From assembly GCA_030848705.1 (NCBI GenBank), contig CM061243.1, forward strand, positions 8,333,044 to 8,397,043: a DNA stretch of 64,000 bases, written 5' to 3'. Shown piece by piece: positions 36,701 to 48,100 of the stretch. The first letter of the stretch is position 1. Each line of letters opens with the position of its first letter. A model generated the notes under the pieces. That model worked only from the letters and a program-made list of their open reading frames with translations, did no database searches and was not told the origin of the DNA. Made by a program: the position numbers and the translations under genes. Source of the DNA: Heracleum sosnowskyi. Its lineage: Eukaryota; Streptophyta; Magnoliopsida; Apiales; Apiaceae.

Positions 36701-37598
36701 TAGACAACCACCAAAGATGATGACATCCATAAACTCACCTATCCCATTCACCATGTGGGGAATGTATATACTTGGACCATTTCCAATGGCAAGTGCGCAA
36801 AAAAAGTTCTTGATAGTGGCAATCGACTACTTCACCAAGTGGATTGAGGCTAAACCTTTAGCCAAGATAACCACCAAGCAAGTAATGCATTTCTTCTGGG
36901 AAAATTTAATTTGCAGATACGGAATTCCATGAATCTTGGTCACGGATAATGGAACTCAATTTAACAACGAAGAATTCAAGAAGTATTGTGACGAGAATGA
37001 TATCAAGTTACGTTTCACCTCTGTTGCCCATCCTCAAGCAAATGGGCAAGCTGAGGTTGCCAATCGAATTATCCTAGATGGACTGAAGAAAAGAGTTGAA
37101 CGCTCTAGAAACACTTGGGTAGACGAATTGTTCCCCATACTATGGGCATATCGTACTATCTATAAAGTCACCACTAGAGCAACCCCCTTTCTGCTGGCAT
37201 ATGGGGCAGAGGCAGTGGTTCCAGTGGAGATTACTCACACATCTCCAAGAATCGAAGATTATGAGCCAGAGACAAATGAAGAAGGCATGAGGCTGGCCTT
37301 AGATCTAATTGATGAAGTTAGAGATGAGGCAAATGCTAAAGTAGTTGAACATCAAAAAAGGGCATCTTTCTACTATAACCTAAGGGTTAAAGAGAGATTT
37401 TTCCATCAAGGAGACTTAGTCCTCCGAAAGATTGAGGCATCCGGGGTTGGACAAAAAGGCAAGTTGGCCCCGATTTGGGAAGGTGCATATCGCGTCAAGA
37501 ATGTGTTTGGACGAGGCTCGTATAAACTAGAAACCCGCGAAGGGCATGAGGTGCCAAGGACTTGGCATGCCTCAAACTTAAAAGTTTATTATGTTTAG
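33746..37598 (+). pseudogene. pol: Gypsy pol (PR-RT-RH-aRH-INT), interrupted
   Basis: Protease shows VLIDNGAS (33958-33981) but loses frame a few codons later and rejoins in another frame at about 33990, probably by deletion. RT runs from ~34560 with the MCVDFTDLND, FMDGFSGYNQI and VYVDDMLV motifs (YVDD near 35018-35029). RNase H follows. A second RNase H at about 35890-36270 has LYFDGASK, NNEAEYEAL, GDSRLVV and ADALSK. Integrase shows CERCQKH, then AIDYFTKWIEA, TDNGTQF and HPQANGQAE. Three in-frame TGA stops (35268, 36288, 36930) interrupt an otherwise continuous frame, all plausibly from CGA arginine codons. Confidence 0.9.
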
Positions 37599-38295
37599 TG
37601 CATCCTAAAAGGATCCACTAATAGGACAAGTAGAAATAAGGTTCAATGAAATCACGAGCTTCCTAGAAAGCAGATGAAGGGTTGAGCCCGTTTTGATTGG
37701 TAGAAACATCCTCAAAGCTTTGCCAAGACAAACTACAAATGAATGCAAAGGAAAGCATACAAAATATGCATGTCAACTGCACAAATAGAGTTGAATACAA
37801 CGAACCCCGAAGGGTGAATGTTGCTAATAAACATACAAAAGAAAGCCTAAGATGCCTATTGTTAATTAGCGAAAATTTCAAGATCATGAGAAGTTTTATA
37901 TGATAGACTTGAGAATGAATCACTACGAGTGAAGCCATCAGTAAGAACTCGTAAGGGTGAAGGGTTGAAACCCCAGAAACCTAAGACATTCAGTCCAAAC
38001 CCCATCATCCGATATGCTCAATGAAAGGCTTGAAGCTAAAAAAAGACGGTATAAGACATAAAAGGCTTATGCAAATGTCAAGCTAGCCTCGAATAAGTCA
38101 AAATCGTCGTAAATGTGTAGGTCGCTCTACACTTTACACCAAGACGATACTCGTGAAACACTGGTGTATATTAAAATCCCCAAAAAAAGGTAGTAAGTCC
38201 CAGGTAAGGGATAAAAAGACCCCAAGTCTCGAAAAAGACCAGTATAACTTCTATGAAATCCTAGTGCATTATCATAGAAGTTGGGGGGGGGCAAA
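37599..38295 (+). other. 3' non-coding part and polypurine tract of gypsy element
   Basis: About 700 bp without conserved coding. It ends in TTGGGGGGGGGCAAA (38281-38295) right before the right LTR, the plus-strand primer tract. Small open frames here on both strands look random. Confidence 0.75.
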
Positions 38296-38934
38296 TGATA
38301 CGGGTTAAAAATAACCCTAAAGACATAATTAATATTGCATTAATTAAACCTAGATGGTCCATAAATAAGGCCCATTAATAAGGCCCGAAACTTTAATTAA
38401 ATATTAATTTCGTAATTAATATTTGGGCTAGAAGTACAACCTGTATTAGGAGACGTCCAATACAGGCTTGTTCTAATACAAGTGGGTTTGTTTCAATACA
38501 AGTCCGTTTTGATATGGAAACAACTCCTACAAGAAAGGATCTAGAATTTATCCTTATCCACCGTCAAGGATAAGACTTATCCTTCAAATAAATCAATACT
38601 TATCCATTAGGCTTTTAAATGCCTATGTAAAGGGTCTGACCCCTCATCTTAGAACTACGTTTTGGACACAACTCCATACGTCATCTACGACGTTTTAGAC
38701 TTCATCCTCGAATAAGGACATACAAGTCACTACGTCTTTGGTGTGCCCCTGCTGCCATAGCCCCGAGGGCAACACCGAGAACTACGTTTTATTGGCTTGA
38801 TTCTCTAAATACTAGAGATACGTAGGCATCTTGTTAGGACCGAGTTAGTTCCCGATAACAAGAGCAGCCATTAAAGCTCGAAGCTCTCTAAACCCTAGCA
38901 ATTAATTTACAAGTACACTTTTTAATCCATAACA
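38296..38934 (+). repeat. Right LTR of gypsy element
   Basis: 639 bp, starts TGATACGGG and ends CATAACA. It is longer than the left LTR, mainly because of a 127-bp segment between two copies of AGAACTACGTTTT (38651-38663 and 38778-38790); the left LTR has one such copy. U3 differs strongly from the left LTR while R/U5 is close. Confidence 0.8.
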
Positions 38935-39475
38935 ACAGTGTTATTAAATATTGTATATTTTGTATGAGGTACAAGATTTCGTATACCGTATTAGAAAGGC
39001 ATTTTGGGCCATATTTCTGTTGATGGGTATTTTGGGCCATGTAAATGCAAAATGGGGTATTTAGGTTATTTTCTCAAATTTTATCTCATATAAAATTCTA
39101 TTTTGTTAAAAAAAACATTAATATATATTATAGTATTATTATTGTACTAAATATATTATATTATTATTATATCTATCAACGTCACAATCAGATTAGTCAT
39201 CAAACCCGAATCAGTTAGCTGTTTAATCAAGATACTGATCTCAATCTATTTTATACCAGTGAATTGGTTATCTTAATCTACCTTTGTATAGATCATCTAC
39301 TCACACTCAAAACTCTGGATATCATTCTTTTCCCGAGTATATTTTGAGTATAATTCTAAGTTTCATGTTTGATCAAGCTGAAAATATGTGTAATTATTTA
39401 AAATTCTTTTTTACTCCTACAATAATTTGCTTCCACAACAATTGACTTATTTACTTGAATATATCGTAATTGAGC
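38935..39475. other. AT-rich intergenic stretch
   Basis: No ORF, terminal repeat or gene feature recognised. Confidence 0.6.
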
Positions 39476-39483
39476 CTAAATGT

Positions 39484-40248
39484 TAGGGTTGAGCATAATT
39501 ATCCGAAACCGATTCAAATCGGCCGATCCAGACCGTCCAAACCGAATTTTTTGATTTATTAACGGTTTGGTTTGGTTTGGTTTCGGCTTAGCTATTAGTG
39601 AACAAAAATTCTTCGGTGGGTTTTCATTTTCAAACCAATCGAAATAACCGAACCGAACCGTTAATAAATTTATTTTATAAATAATATTTAATTATTTAAT
39701 TTAAATATTAAAGTGTTACTATTATTATAGTTATTCCTCACTTTTGAAATTATTCTCCACTTTCATCTTCATAATTATTTTATTTACTTCTCATTAATAA
39801 TCAATGATTCTTTTTCTTTTTCTTTTTGAATGATTAATTTTTTTTTAAAAAATAAATGAATTAACCTTTTTCATAACAACAAATTAGGGCGGTACCTTAT
39901 TTGTAGTGGATGGTTACAAATATCATCTTTATTTTTTATGTAAGTGCTAGAATTATTTGTAGTGGATGATTACAAATACCATTTTTATCTTTTATCTAAG
40001 TGTTTTATTAAAGGACAAACAAAAGTAATACCTATAATTATTAATTTTAGTTTAATGATAAAAATATAATTTAAAAAAAAATGGATTAAATCAAAACCGA
40101 TCGAACCAATCCGTTAAAATTGGCTCAGTCTCGATTGATTTCTATATCTTTCGATTTGGATTCGGTTTTTATATTTTCAAAATTGAAAATTTTGGTTTGG
40201 TTCATTTGGACCTCCAAAACTACCCAAACCGAACCGTGCATATCTCTA
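39484..40248. mobile_element. hAT-type MITE, 765 bp
   Basis: The left end TAGGGTTGAGCATAATT and the right end (reverse complement TAGAGATATGCACGG) are flanked by CTAAATGT (39476-39483) and CTGAATGT (40249-40256), a 7/8-matching 8-bp duplication as made by hAT transposases. Subterminal CCGAACCGAA/CGGTTTGGTTTGG repeats are typical of this group in the window. No coding sequence. Confidence 0.75.
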
Positions 40249-40314
40249 CTGAATGTTGTGATTCATGCTCATAAATACACAGAGAATTTACAATATTACA
40301 AGGGGTAAATTGTA

Positions 40315-40626
40315 CTCCCTCCGTACTAGTGAATTCTATACATTGGGACTGCGCACGTATACTAAGAAAAAATATAAAAAATGAGTAAAATTAGATGAAA
40401 AGTGAGTAAAGTGATGGGATCTATCAATATTTAATAATAGATTTGAGATAGTGGAGGAAAGTAGTGAGTGTAATAGTGTTTTATATTATTATAGAATAGA
40501 GATAGGGGAGAAAATGGTGGGTGTAATAGTGTTTTATATTATTAAAAGTTACTATTTTTGGAATGTATAGAAATGAGACGGACATCCAAAATGGAAATTG
40601 TATAGAAATGGCTGGGACGAAGGGAA
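40315..40626. mobile_element. Stowaway-type MITE
   Basis: 312 bp between TA dinucleotides (40313-40314, 40627-40628). Terminal repeats are CTCCCTCCGTACTAG and, reversed at the right, ATTCCCTTCGTCCCAGC. CTCCCTCCGTYCC with a TA duplication defines Stowaway (Tc1/mariner) MITEs. The inner parts TTCTATACATT pair with AATGTATAGAA. Confidence 0.85.
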
Positions 40627-40628
40627 TA

Positions 40629-41572
40629 TTATATTTTAATAAGCAAACTAAATATTTTTTTTTTATTTTAGGCCATCTAGAATTTGTATATAATTCTAGT
40701 TTTTCATTATAGTCTTAGTATCTTGTTTATATTATATTATATTATATTTTCAAATAAATTAATTAGGCATGTTCGCACGGGTTATCATCTACTAATATCA
40801 TCAGGTAATAACATAAATCTTAAACTTATTTTAATCTCCATCAACTAAAACTAATCTACCACTGGGATTGCGTACGTACGATAGAAACAAGCATTAATGT
40901 TTTCCAGAAGAAACTCCAAAAACAAACAAATTAAACAACACTTAGCATTGACATAATTACACCCACGTAGAAGTACTATGTATAAACTTCTTATACAAGA
41001 CGAGGATGCATAATTAGCATTATATTACGTAGGACATAAAATGATAAAATCAGAAGAAAAAAAACAAAATATTTATTCAAATTCCAACATTCGTAAACAA
41101 GAACCCTACTACAAACTTAAGAGCTAGAAAGAAATTTAACTAACTAAAGTATTGCTTGATCTGGCAAACAATCGGACCAATAGAGCTTGATTCCCCGATA
41201 TCAGACACAACTTATAAGGTTGGATCAATATCTAGAAAAAGTAAGGATTTGATATGAGATGATTAGGTTTTGGTTTCTTCAAAAGCAAACCCCTTGATCA
41301 TTCTTCACTAATCATCTCTAAAAGTGTAGCTTTGGTGAATGTAATGATGATGATGAAGAAGCTTTCTGTGGTTGGTGGATAACAAGAAAAGTTGTAGGCA
41401 TGAGGGTGTAATCATGATGATGGTTTTGGTGAAGATAAAGATAGAAATGATGAGTGAACAAACTGGTATTTTTGCAGCTAGTGAAAATAGATTTAGAAGA
41501 GAAGAAGGAAGTAGAGGGCATCATGATTGCTCTAGTGGACTACTTCTGTTGAAAATTGAAAGTATATATATA
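40629..41572. other. Intergenic; possible small minus-strand ORF
   Basis: A minus-strand open frame at 41318-41524 (68 codons, Ser/His-rich) begins about 40 bp after a TATATATA stretch (41563-41571), but it has no recognisable domain or homolog, so no gene is called. At about 40768-40790 GTTCGCACGGGTTATCATC resembles a damaged Helitron 3' end. The rest shows nothing. Confidence 0.35.
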
Positions 41573-41580
41573 CAAGCAAG

Positions 41581-42460
41581 TTGGGAGAACACGGTTCAGA
41601 TCGGTGCGGTTTTATAGTAAAACCGAAATCGAAATCAAAAAATTTCGGTTTTTAAAATTTAAAACCGAAAACGACGGTTTGGTTTCGGATTCAAAATCGT
41701 CGGATCGGTTACAATCGGTTTAGTTTCGATTTTAAAACCGCCTCAAATGAAAATGACAAAACAAAAATACCTTATACTTGATTGAAATGTGCGTAAAAGT
41801 TTAAAATTACATCCATAAAATTCAGTTATTTACTCGAAATAAAATACAAAATTTTAATAATAAATTACTAAAATCTAACATAATTTTACATCCATATTTG
41901 TGTTGCAAAATAATGAAAGGACCACCAACTCTGATGTGTTTGCGAGTGCCAGCAGCAGCAGCAGATGCAATCTTGCCTGATACTTTACATATCTGAGCCT
42001 TATTTTTACCTTTTTAAATTTTACCCCTGTATACCACAAACTTCATTTTATTTACAATTTACTGTTGTTTAGAAAATGTAAAAGATAAAACCTGTTAAAC
42101 ACTAATTTTAAGAGCTAAATTTGGATTAGATAAAACATATTTATTTGTTTATTTTAATTAATAAATATATGTCCAGGTACTCATCTGATTTGTAATTTTT
42201 ACTAATTACATTTATAAAAAATATATATTTATTAATTTTAAAATATATATAATATATATTTATTTATTTTAATTAATCGGACCTGTTCGGGTTTTTTCGG
42301 TTCAGTTTGGATCTAAAATCGAAACCGAAATCTTAGGATCGGTTCAGTTTTTTAATTTTTGATTTCGGTTCAGTTTCAACTCGGTTTCGGTTTTCTACGG
42401 TTCAGATATTTATCGGTTTCGGTTCGGTTTCAATTTTAATTCGATTTTTTCTCACCCCTA
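41581..42460. mobile_element. hAT-type MITE, 880 bp
   Basis: The ends TTGGGAGAACACGG (left) and, reversed at the right, TAGGGGTGAGAAAAAATCG are flanked by the exact 8-bp duplication CAAGCAAG (41573-41580, 42461-42468). The interior has CGGTTTCGGTTCGGTTT subterminal repeats and no ORF. It inserted beside the TATATATA stretch noted at 41563. Confidence 0.85.
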
Positions 42461-42632
42461 CAAGCAAGAGAAGATCAGATCAAATTTATAAATATATTTT
42501 ACATAGATGTCCCTACTAACGGACGAAATTAAGAAGACGTTAATCGTTAGAATACAAAATAAAATCTTATGAATTCATTTTTCATATATCTAAAAGTTCT
42601 AAGAAACTAACACCTTGATATGATATCAAAAC

Positions 42633-43030
42633 TAGGCATGTAATTCGAGTCGAGCGGCTCGCGAGCCCGACTCGACTCGGCTCGTTTAGTAAGGTTCGGC
42701 TCAACTCGAAATCGTTAACGAGCTGAGCTCGAACATAAGACCGGGCTCGTTTAACTAAACGAGCCGGCTCGACTCGACTCGTGAAATTAAACGAGCCGAG
42801 TTCGGGCAGAAGATTAGGCTCGTTTAAGTGTAATTTTACACGAGACGGCTCGCCCGACTCGTTTAAATAAACGAGCCGGCTCAGCTCGACTCGTGAAATT
42901 AGACGAGCCGAGTTCGGGTTGAAGATTAGGCTCGTTTAATTAAACGAGCCGGCTCGGCTCGTGAAAAAAAGCTCGTCTCGAATTAATACCCTGCTCGAAC
43001 TCGCCCGACTCGACTCGAATTATAACCCTA
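42633..43030. mobile_element. hAT-type MITE with GGCTCG palindromic interior, 398 bp
   Basis: The ends TAGGCATGTAATTCGAGTC and, reversed at the right, TAGGGTTATAATTCGAGTC are flanked by the exact 8-bp duplication ATCAAAAC (42625-42632, 43031-43038). The interior is GC-rich in an AT-rich region and made of repeated CGAGCCGGCTCG-like palindromes and AACGAGCC/GGCTCGTTT arms. Confidence 0.88.
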
Positions 43031-43038
43031 ATCAAAAC

Positions 43039-44444
43039 TTGTTCTCATAGAGATCTCAAAATTTTGTCCTTCAACGAAAATATTATGATCTATCAAAAAT
43101 TTTAACTTTTGATATTTTCGAATCTTGATTGAATATCATACATGGCATTCCTCTTTCTCCAAAACCCTAATAGGTTATAATCTGATGCAGCAAGTTGTAG
43201 CATAAGAGCATGTGAATGTGTACTACTAGACCTAGTCTACTAGCCATACAATTTTGATAAAGTTGGTAAGTCTTATTACTTATACCTTTATCAGTGGCTT
43301 CACATGGATGAGTTTAGTTAAATATTAAGACCAATAAGTGGGAGATGACTACAATATCATTGAAGTAGAATAATCTATCTTTTTATAAGCACTAGTAAAA
43401 GGCTGTTTGTGACGGTATGCGGGTGTCTCATTCTTCTAGCAATATTTATATTAATAAATTTTTTATCTAGTTTAGACTACTTGAGCTTTATCGGGTTTAG
43501 GTAAAGGAAAAATATGGCAGACACACACTAGTATTCCGTATAGTTGTAAGAGAAAGAGATGCCCAGAGGAATCAATGGCACAGAAGTATCAGTGGAATCA
43601 AATATTAAAAATATATTTGGAGGGAACGATAAAATCAAGGATTGTACATGTACATTGATGTCTATAAGAATATCGGTACACTGAAATAAATTTAATATCG
43701 TTCTAATATCATGTTAAGTTACGAGTGCAAGATTTGAAGTTACGGAACTGATAAGTAACTCCTAAAAGTTAAGTTGAGAATGCTTGCTAAAGAAAATTAC
43801 TAAGAAGTTAGATAATGGAAGCAGGGAAAAAGATTCCAGTTGTCTTTAGATTTTGAAACCCACCCAGTTGTTTCTGGGATTAGTATATATCCTAATGACT
43901 TCTATCTTTGACCCTGATAAAGCAAATTAAGGGCCTGAAAAGTTCAGCCTTTTCTAGTTTAATTTGTTATTCTCTGCCTCATCTTTCAGCAAAAATTTTT
44001 ATTTTTAATTGTTGTAGTTCATATTAGTGTATTTTGGATTGATAAGTAAAAGTGAAAATTTTGAGGTCCGAATCTTCTTCTTACCAAGCAAAGGCTGAAA
44101 TTCAATATTCAAAAGGTTTAACAGCTGTTTACATTATCAATTTATGCTAATTCAACTTGAATCTTTGTTTTTATAGTAATCCTTTGATTATCTTCTTTTT
44201 GCCCCCTTTCTGTAAACAAAGTTAAACCATGCGGTATAATTAAGTGACTAAAGAAAATAATGTCAAGAGAATATTCTGATTTTATGGTTTTCATTCTTAG
44301 TTGAAATTAGATAATCATATTAAGGAGTTACTAATCGTAAAATGGAATAATCAATTTATTTTTCGACAGGAGTCCAACTTTTGTTGTCAACATCTCTTGC
44401 TCTTTTTTTTTTAATGCAGTTCTTCATAAGTCACTAAAATAGCA
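43039..44444. other. Intergenic stretch
   Basis: No gene recognised. CACTAGTAAAAGGCTGTTTG at 43390 looks like the start of a CACTA (En/Spm) transposon terminal repeat, but no opposite end or flanking duplication was found. Confidence 0.45.
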
Positions 44445-44446
44445 CT

Positions 44447-44671
44447 ACCTCTGTTTTACGATACATATACACTTTTCATTTTTAGATTTGCATTTTGAAA
44501 TGTTTTGACCGAATAATTAAATAAATAATATTTTTAATATTTTTTTGTGAATAAAAATTTATATATCAAATTTTTATTCAAAAAAATAAATTTATATAAC
44601 TATCCTGTCAATATACTTTGAAATGCGTATCCATAAATCAAAAATAAACAAATATTTTGAAACGGAGAGAA
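44447..44671. mobile_element. Stowaway-like MITE, 225 bp
   Basis: Inverted ends CCTCTGTTTTACGATACA and, reversed at the right, TTCTCTCCGTTTCAAAATA, between TA dinucleotides (44445-44446, 44672-44673). The AT-rich interior folds on itself: AAAAATTTATATATCA pairs with sequence near 44575. No ORF. Confidence 0.75.
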
Positions 44672-44673
44672 TA

Positions 44674-45186
44674 CAAATTACAAAGGAAAAAAAAATGAAT
44701 CCATAATCTCACGACCTTAATCTTGTCCACCAGACTAGAACCTCATGCCCTCATCGGTCATCAACATGACAACATCTCTTGCCGCAGGCTGTAGCTAAGA
44801 ACTGACACGGTTATTAGGAAAGTTTAGTTGGGCTGGACAATGAAAGTGGGTTGCAAGTATTTATCCTCTGATGTTAATCTAAATTAAGTCCCATCCATTG
44901 ACCTTATAGGACAGTCTGATATTGAAAAACAAGGCCCATCTAGTCCTTTAATTTTCGAGAGGTTTTGTTGAAAAACAAATTTATTTAAGTAGTTGAGATA
45001 TCGCTGTGATCAGACATAGAAAACTCTGATCAACTCCACATTCTTCTTTTTCTAACACTATTTTGTCTTCTTCTTGCCGGCTTCCAATTTTGTCACGTAT
45101 TGCTCATCTCAGAATCTATCATACATTATACCTACAATGGCTACTTATTCCCTGAATCAACTCTGCAGGATCGCATTTTCGTATTC
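44674..45186 (+). promoter_or_regulatory. Upstream region of NAGLU
   Basis: This region precedes the NAGLU start codon. An AT-rich TTTATTTAAG at 44979-44988 is the only weak core-promoter candidate. A pyrimidine-rich part (45040-45080) is consistent with a plant 5' untranslated region. An open frame extends upstream of the chosen ATG to 45100, but the 45187 ATG gives a proper signal peptide. Confidence 0.4.
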
Positions 45187-48100
45187 ATGGCGTTTTCTGG
45201 AATGTCTTTCTTCATCACCTTGTTCTCCATATTAGTATTATTATTTGGTCTGGCTCACTCATCGACTCTCGGGGTCCAACACGTATCGAAACTTGTCCGA
45301 ATTCAGGACAGCGAGCGAGCTTCTCCTTCTGTACAACTTGCAGCTGTTCGTGCTGCTGTCGAACGTGTCTTCCCTTCCCTTTCTTCTAGTTTCGATTTTC
45401 GAATCATCTCCAAGGTATTCGTTCTTGTTGTTCTCAACTTTGAAGTCTATGTAACACTAATTTAATTTAATTTTGTCTTGTGTAGGAACGATGTGGCGGT
45501 GAATCGTGCTTCACCTTAAGCAACCATCCTACTTCCCGTATACGTGGCACTCCAGCAATTTTGTATGTCCTGCATTTTACACTTATTTTAATAATGTGCT
45601 ATCGCATTCTTCACGAGCTGCTATTATTTGAGTAGCAAATATAACTGTAGCTATGATCTGTGCTAATCTACATGCATTTTGCTTGTGTTTTAACTAGAAT
45701 AGGGGGGTTCACCGGGGTAGAGCTATTGTCCGGTCTGCACTGGTACTTGAAGTACTGGTGTGGAGCACATATATCATGGGACAAAACTGGTGGTATCCAA
45801 CTAGCTTCAGTTCCAAATACAGGCTCTCTTCCTCGCATTCAGGATTCTGGAATATTGATCAAGAGACCCGTCCCTTGGAATTATTACCAGAATGCAGTTA
45901 CATCTAGCTGTAAGCTCAACTATTTAATTCTATCATGGTCATGATATAATTTTTATGATACTCGTTACACTTGTGTCTCGAAGTTTTCTTCACCCATAGT
46001 CTTATTGTATCTCCTTTACCCCGAAGATTCGTTTGCTTGGTGGGACTGGGAAAGATGGGAAAAGGAAATCGACTGGATGGCTCTACAGGGTATTAACTTG
46101 CCATTAGCATTTACAGGGCAAGAGGCCATCTGGCAAAAAGTTTTCCAGGTTTTTTTTGTTATATCCACTTCTTTTGCACTCACTCATCATATTAGCTCAG
46201 TCTCATCAAAAGGCAGCCCTTCTGTGAGTACTATACAAGAAGTCAGACAGCTGGTGCCATATTAGACTTCAGATGAAGTTATTTAGTTGAATCTGGGAAG
46301 GTTTTGTGATTGCAAACTTACAAGCTGATGATTTATGATAGATTAGCATATAGCAGCCATTAGAAGAGCAAGAAAAGCTTTAAAGGAGAGAATAATACTC
46401 AACAAGATATGATTTCATTCCAACTGTAAAATGAGCCATACAGAGTTCTTTTATCCTGTTGTGTAACTAACTGAGAAAACAAAAACTACCATGACCCTAG
46501 TGGCCAAAACCTTGTACTAGTGCCAGCATAGCTGGAGGACCAGAATGGCCTACACAGTACTTGCAAGATAAATGCTACTTGTCTTATTCTACTAGTTAAC
46601 TTATTGAACTGATTAGCATAATCTAACCATAATCTTCATTACTCCCCCTCAAGTGGAGAGGAGGTGTGAACAGAGGCTCCAAACTTGCTGAGAAGATACT
46701 TGTGTTGCTTGATTGAGAGAGGTTTTGTGAGTAGATCAGCAACCTGTCCATGAGTAGGTACATGTTCTGTTTTGATGGTTCCTGAGTTGATCTGATCTCT
46801 GATATAGTGGCAGTCAATTTCAATGTGTTTAGTTCTTTCATGTAGAACAGGATTAGCTGCAATTGAAATTGCTGCCTGATTGTCACATTTCATAGTAGTA
46901 GATGGCAGATTGTCAATTCCCATGTCTTTGAGCAGTTGAGTGAGCCATGTAATTTCACATGATGTAAGAGCCATGGCTCTATATTCAGCCTCTGCTGATG
47001 ATCTTGATACCACAGATTGTTTTTTGGTCTTCCAAGATACTGGGGAGTTCCCTAGCAGGATGCAGAAGCCAGATGTGGATTTTCTGGAGAAGGGACAGCT
47101 AGCCCAATCACTGTCACAGTAGGCAGTGAGTTGGGCAGTTGAGGAGGATGCCAGCAGTATACCTTGACCTGTGTTACTTCTGAGATACCTTAAGACTCTT
47201 TTAGCTGCCTGCATATGGATATTGGTTGGACTGTGCATGAACTGAGTGAGAATGTGGACAGAGAAGGTGAGGTCTGGCCTGGTGACAGTGAGATAGATTA
47301 ATTTGCCCATGAGTCTTTGGTAAGGATGTGGATTTGGGAGCAATTCCCCTTTATCTGGTGCCAACTTAAGGTGTGGATCCATTGGAAGTCTCAAAGGTGC
47401 AGTAGTAGACAGACCATACTCTTTTAGTAGATCTTCAGTGTATTTCTTCTGAGAAATAAATATGCCATCTGCAGTTCTTGTAATTTCAAGTCCCAAGAAA
47501 TAGTTTGCAGCTCCCATGTCCTTCATGTGGAATTGTGTGGCCAGAATGGATTTGAGCTTGGCAATTGCTGTTTCAGAGTTCCCAGTGATGAGGATATCAT
47601 CAACATAAACCAAAATGAGTGTCACAGCATCATTGTGAATGTAGGAGAAGAGACTATAGTCACTTTTTGACTGAGTATAGCCATTATTTTGCAGAGTTAG
47701 AGATAACTTATGAAACCATAATCTGGGGGCCTGTTTAAGGCCATATAGAGCTTTCTTAAGTTTGCACACCAGTTTAGAGTTTCTTGAGGGATCAAACACC
47801 ATTCCAGCTTTAATTCTGCTCCCAAGTCCAGTGTATCCCTCAGGCATCTTCATGTAAACTGTTTCAGCTAATTCTCCATGCAAAAAAGCATTTTTAACAT
47901 CCATTTGGTAGGCTGGCCAGTCTTTCATTGCAGCTACTGCAAGTAGAGCTCTTACTGTGGATAACTTGGCTACAGGAGCAAAGGTTTCCATGTAATCTAT
48001 GCCATAAATTTGTCTGCATCCCAAAATGACAAGTCTAGACTTGTATCTTTCTACTGTTCCATCTTGATTATATTTGGTCTTGAAGAGCCATTTGCATCCA

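Larger units (their letters stand above)
31389..38934 (+). mobile_element. Decayed Tat-type Ty3/gypsy retrotransposon
   Basis: Order: left LTR 31389-31919, primer site, gag, protease, RT, two RNase H regions, integrase, 3' non-coding part, polypurine tract, right LTR 38296-38934. Integrase after RT makes it Ty3/gypsy. An additional RNase H between the normal RNase H and integrase is the mark of the Tat clade. Several stops, at least one frame change in gag and a lesion in protease make it inactive. The flanks TATAT and ACAGT do not match, so no target duplication is seen. Confidence 0.9.

Noticed and set aside
40765..40795. Helitron 3' end (GTTCGCACGGGTTATC)
   Set aside because: The hairpin is damaged and no CTRR end is in place; at most a relic.
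41318..41524. 68-codon minus-strand ORF as a peptide hormone gene
   Set aside because: No signal peptide and no known peptide motif; Ser/His-rich and possibly chance, despite a TATA-like run upstream.
43390..43420. CACTA transposon terminus
   Set aside because: One end only; no matching inverted end or 3-bp duplication was found nearby.
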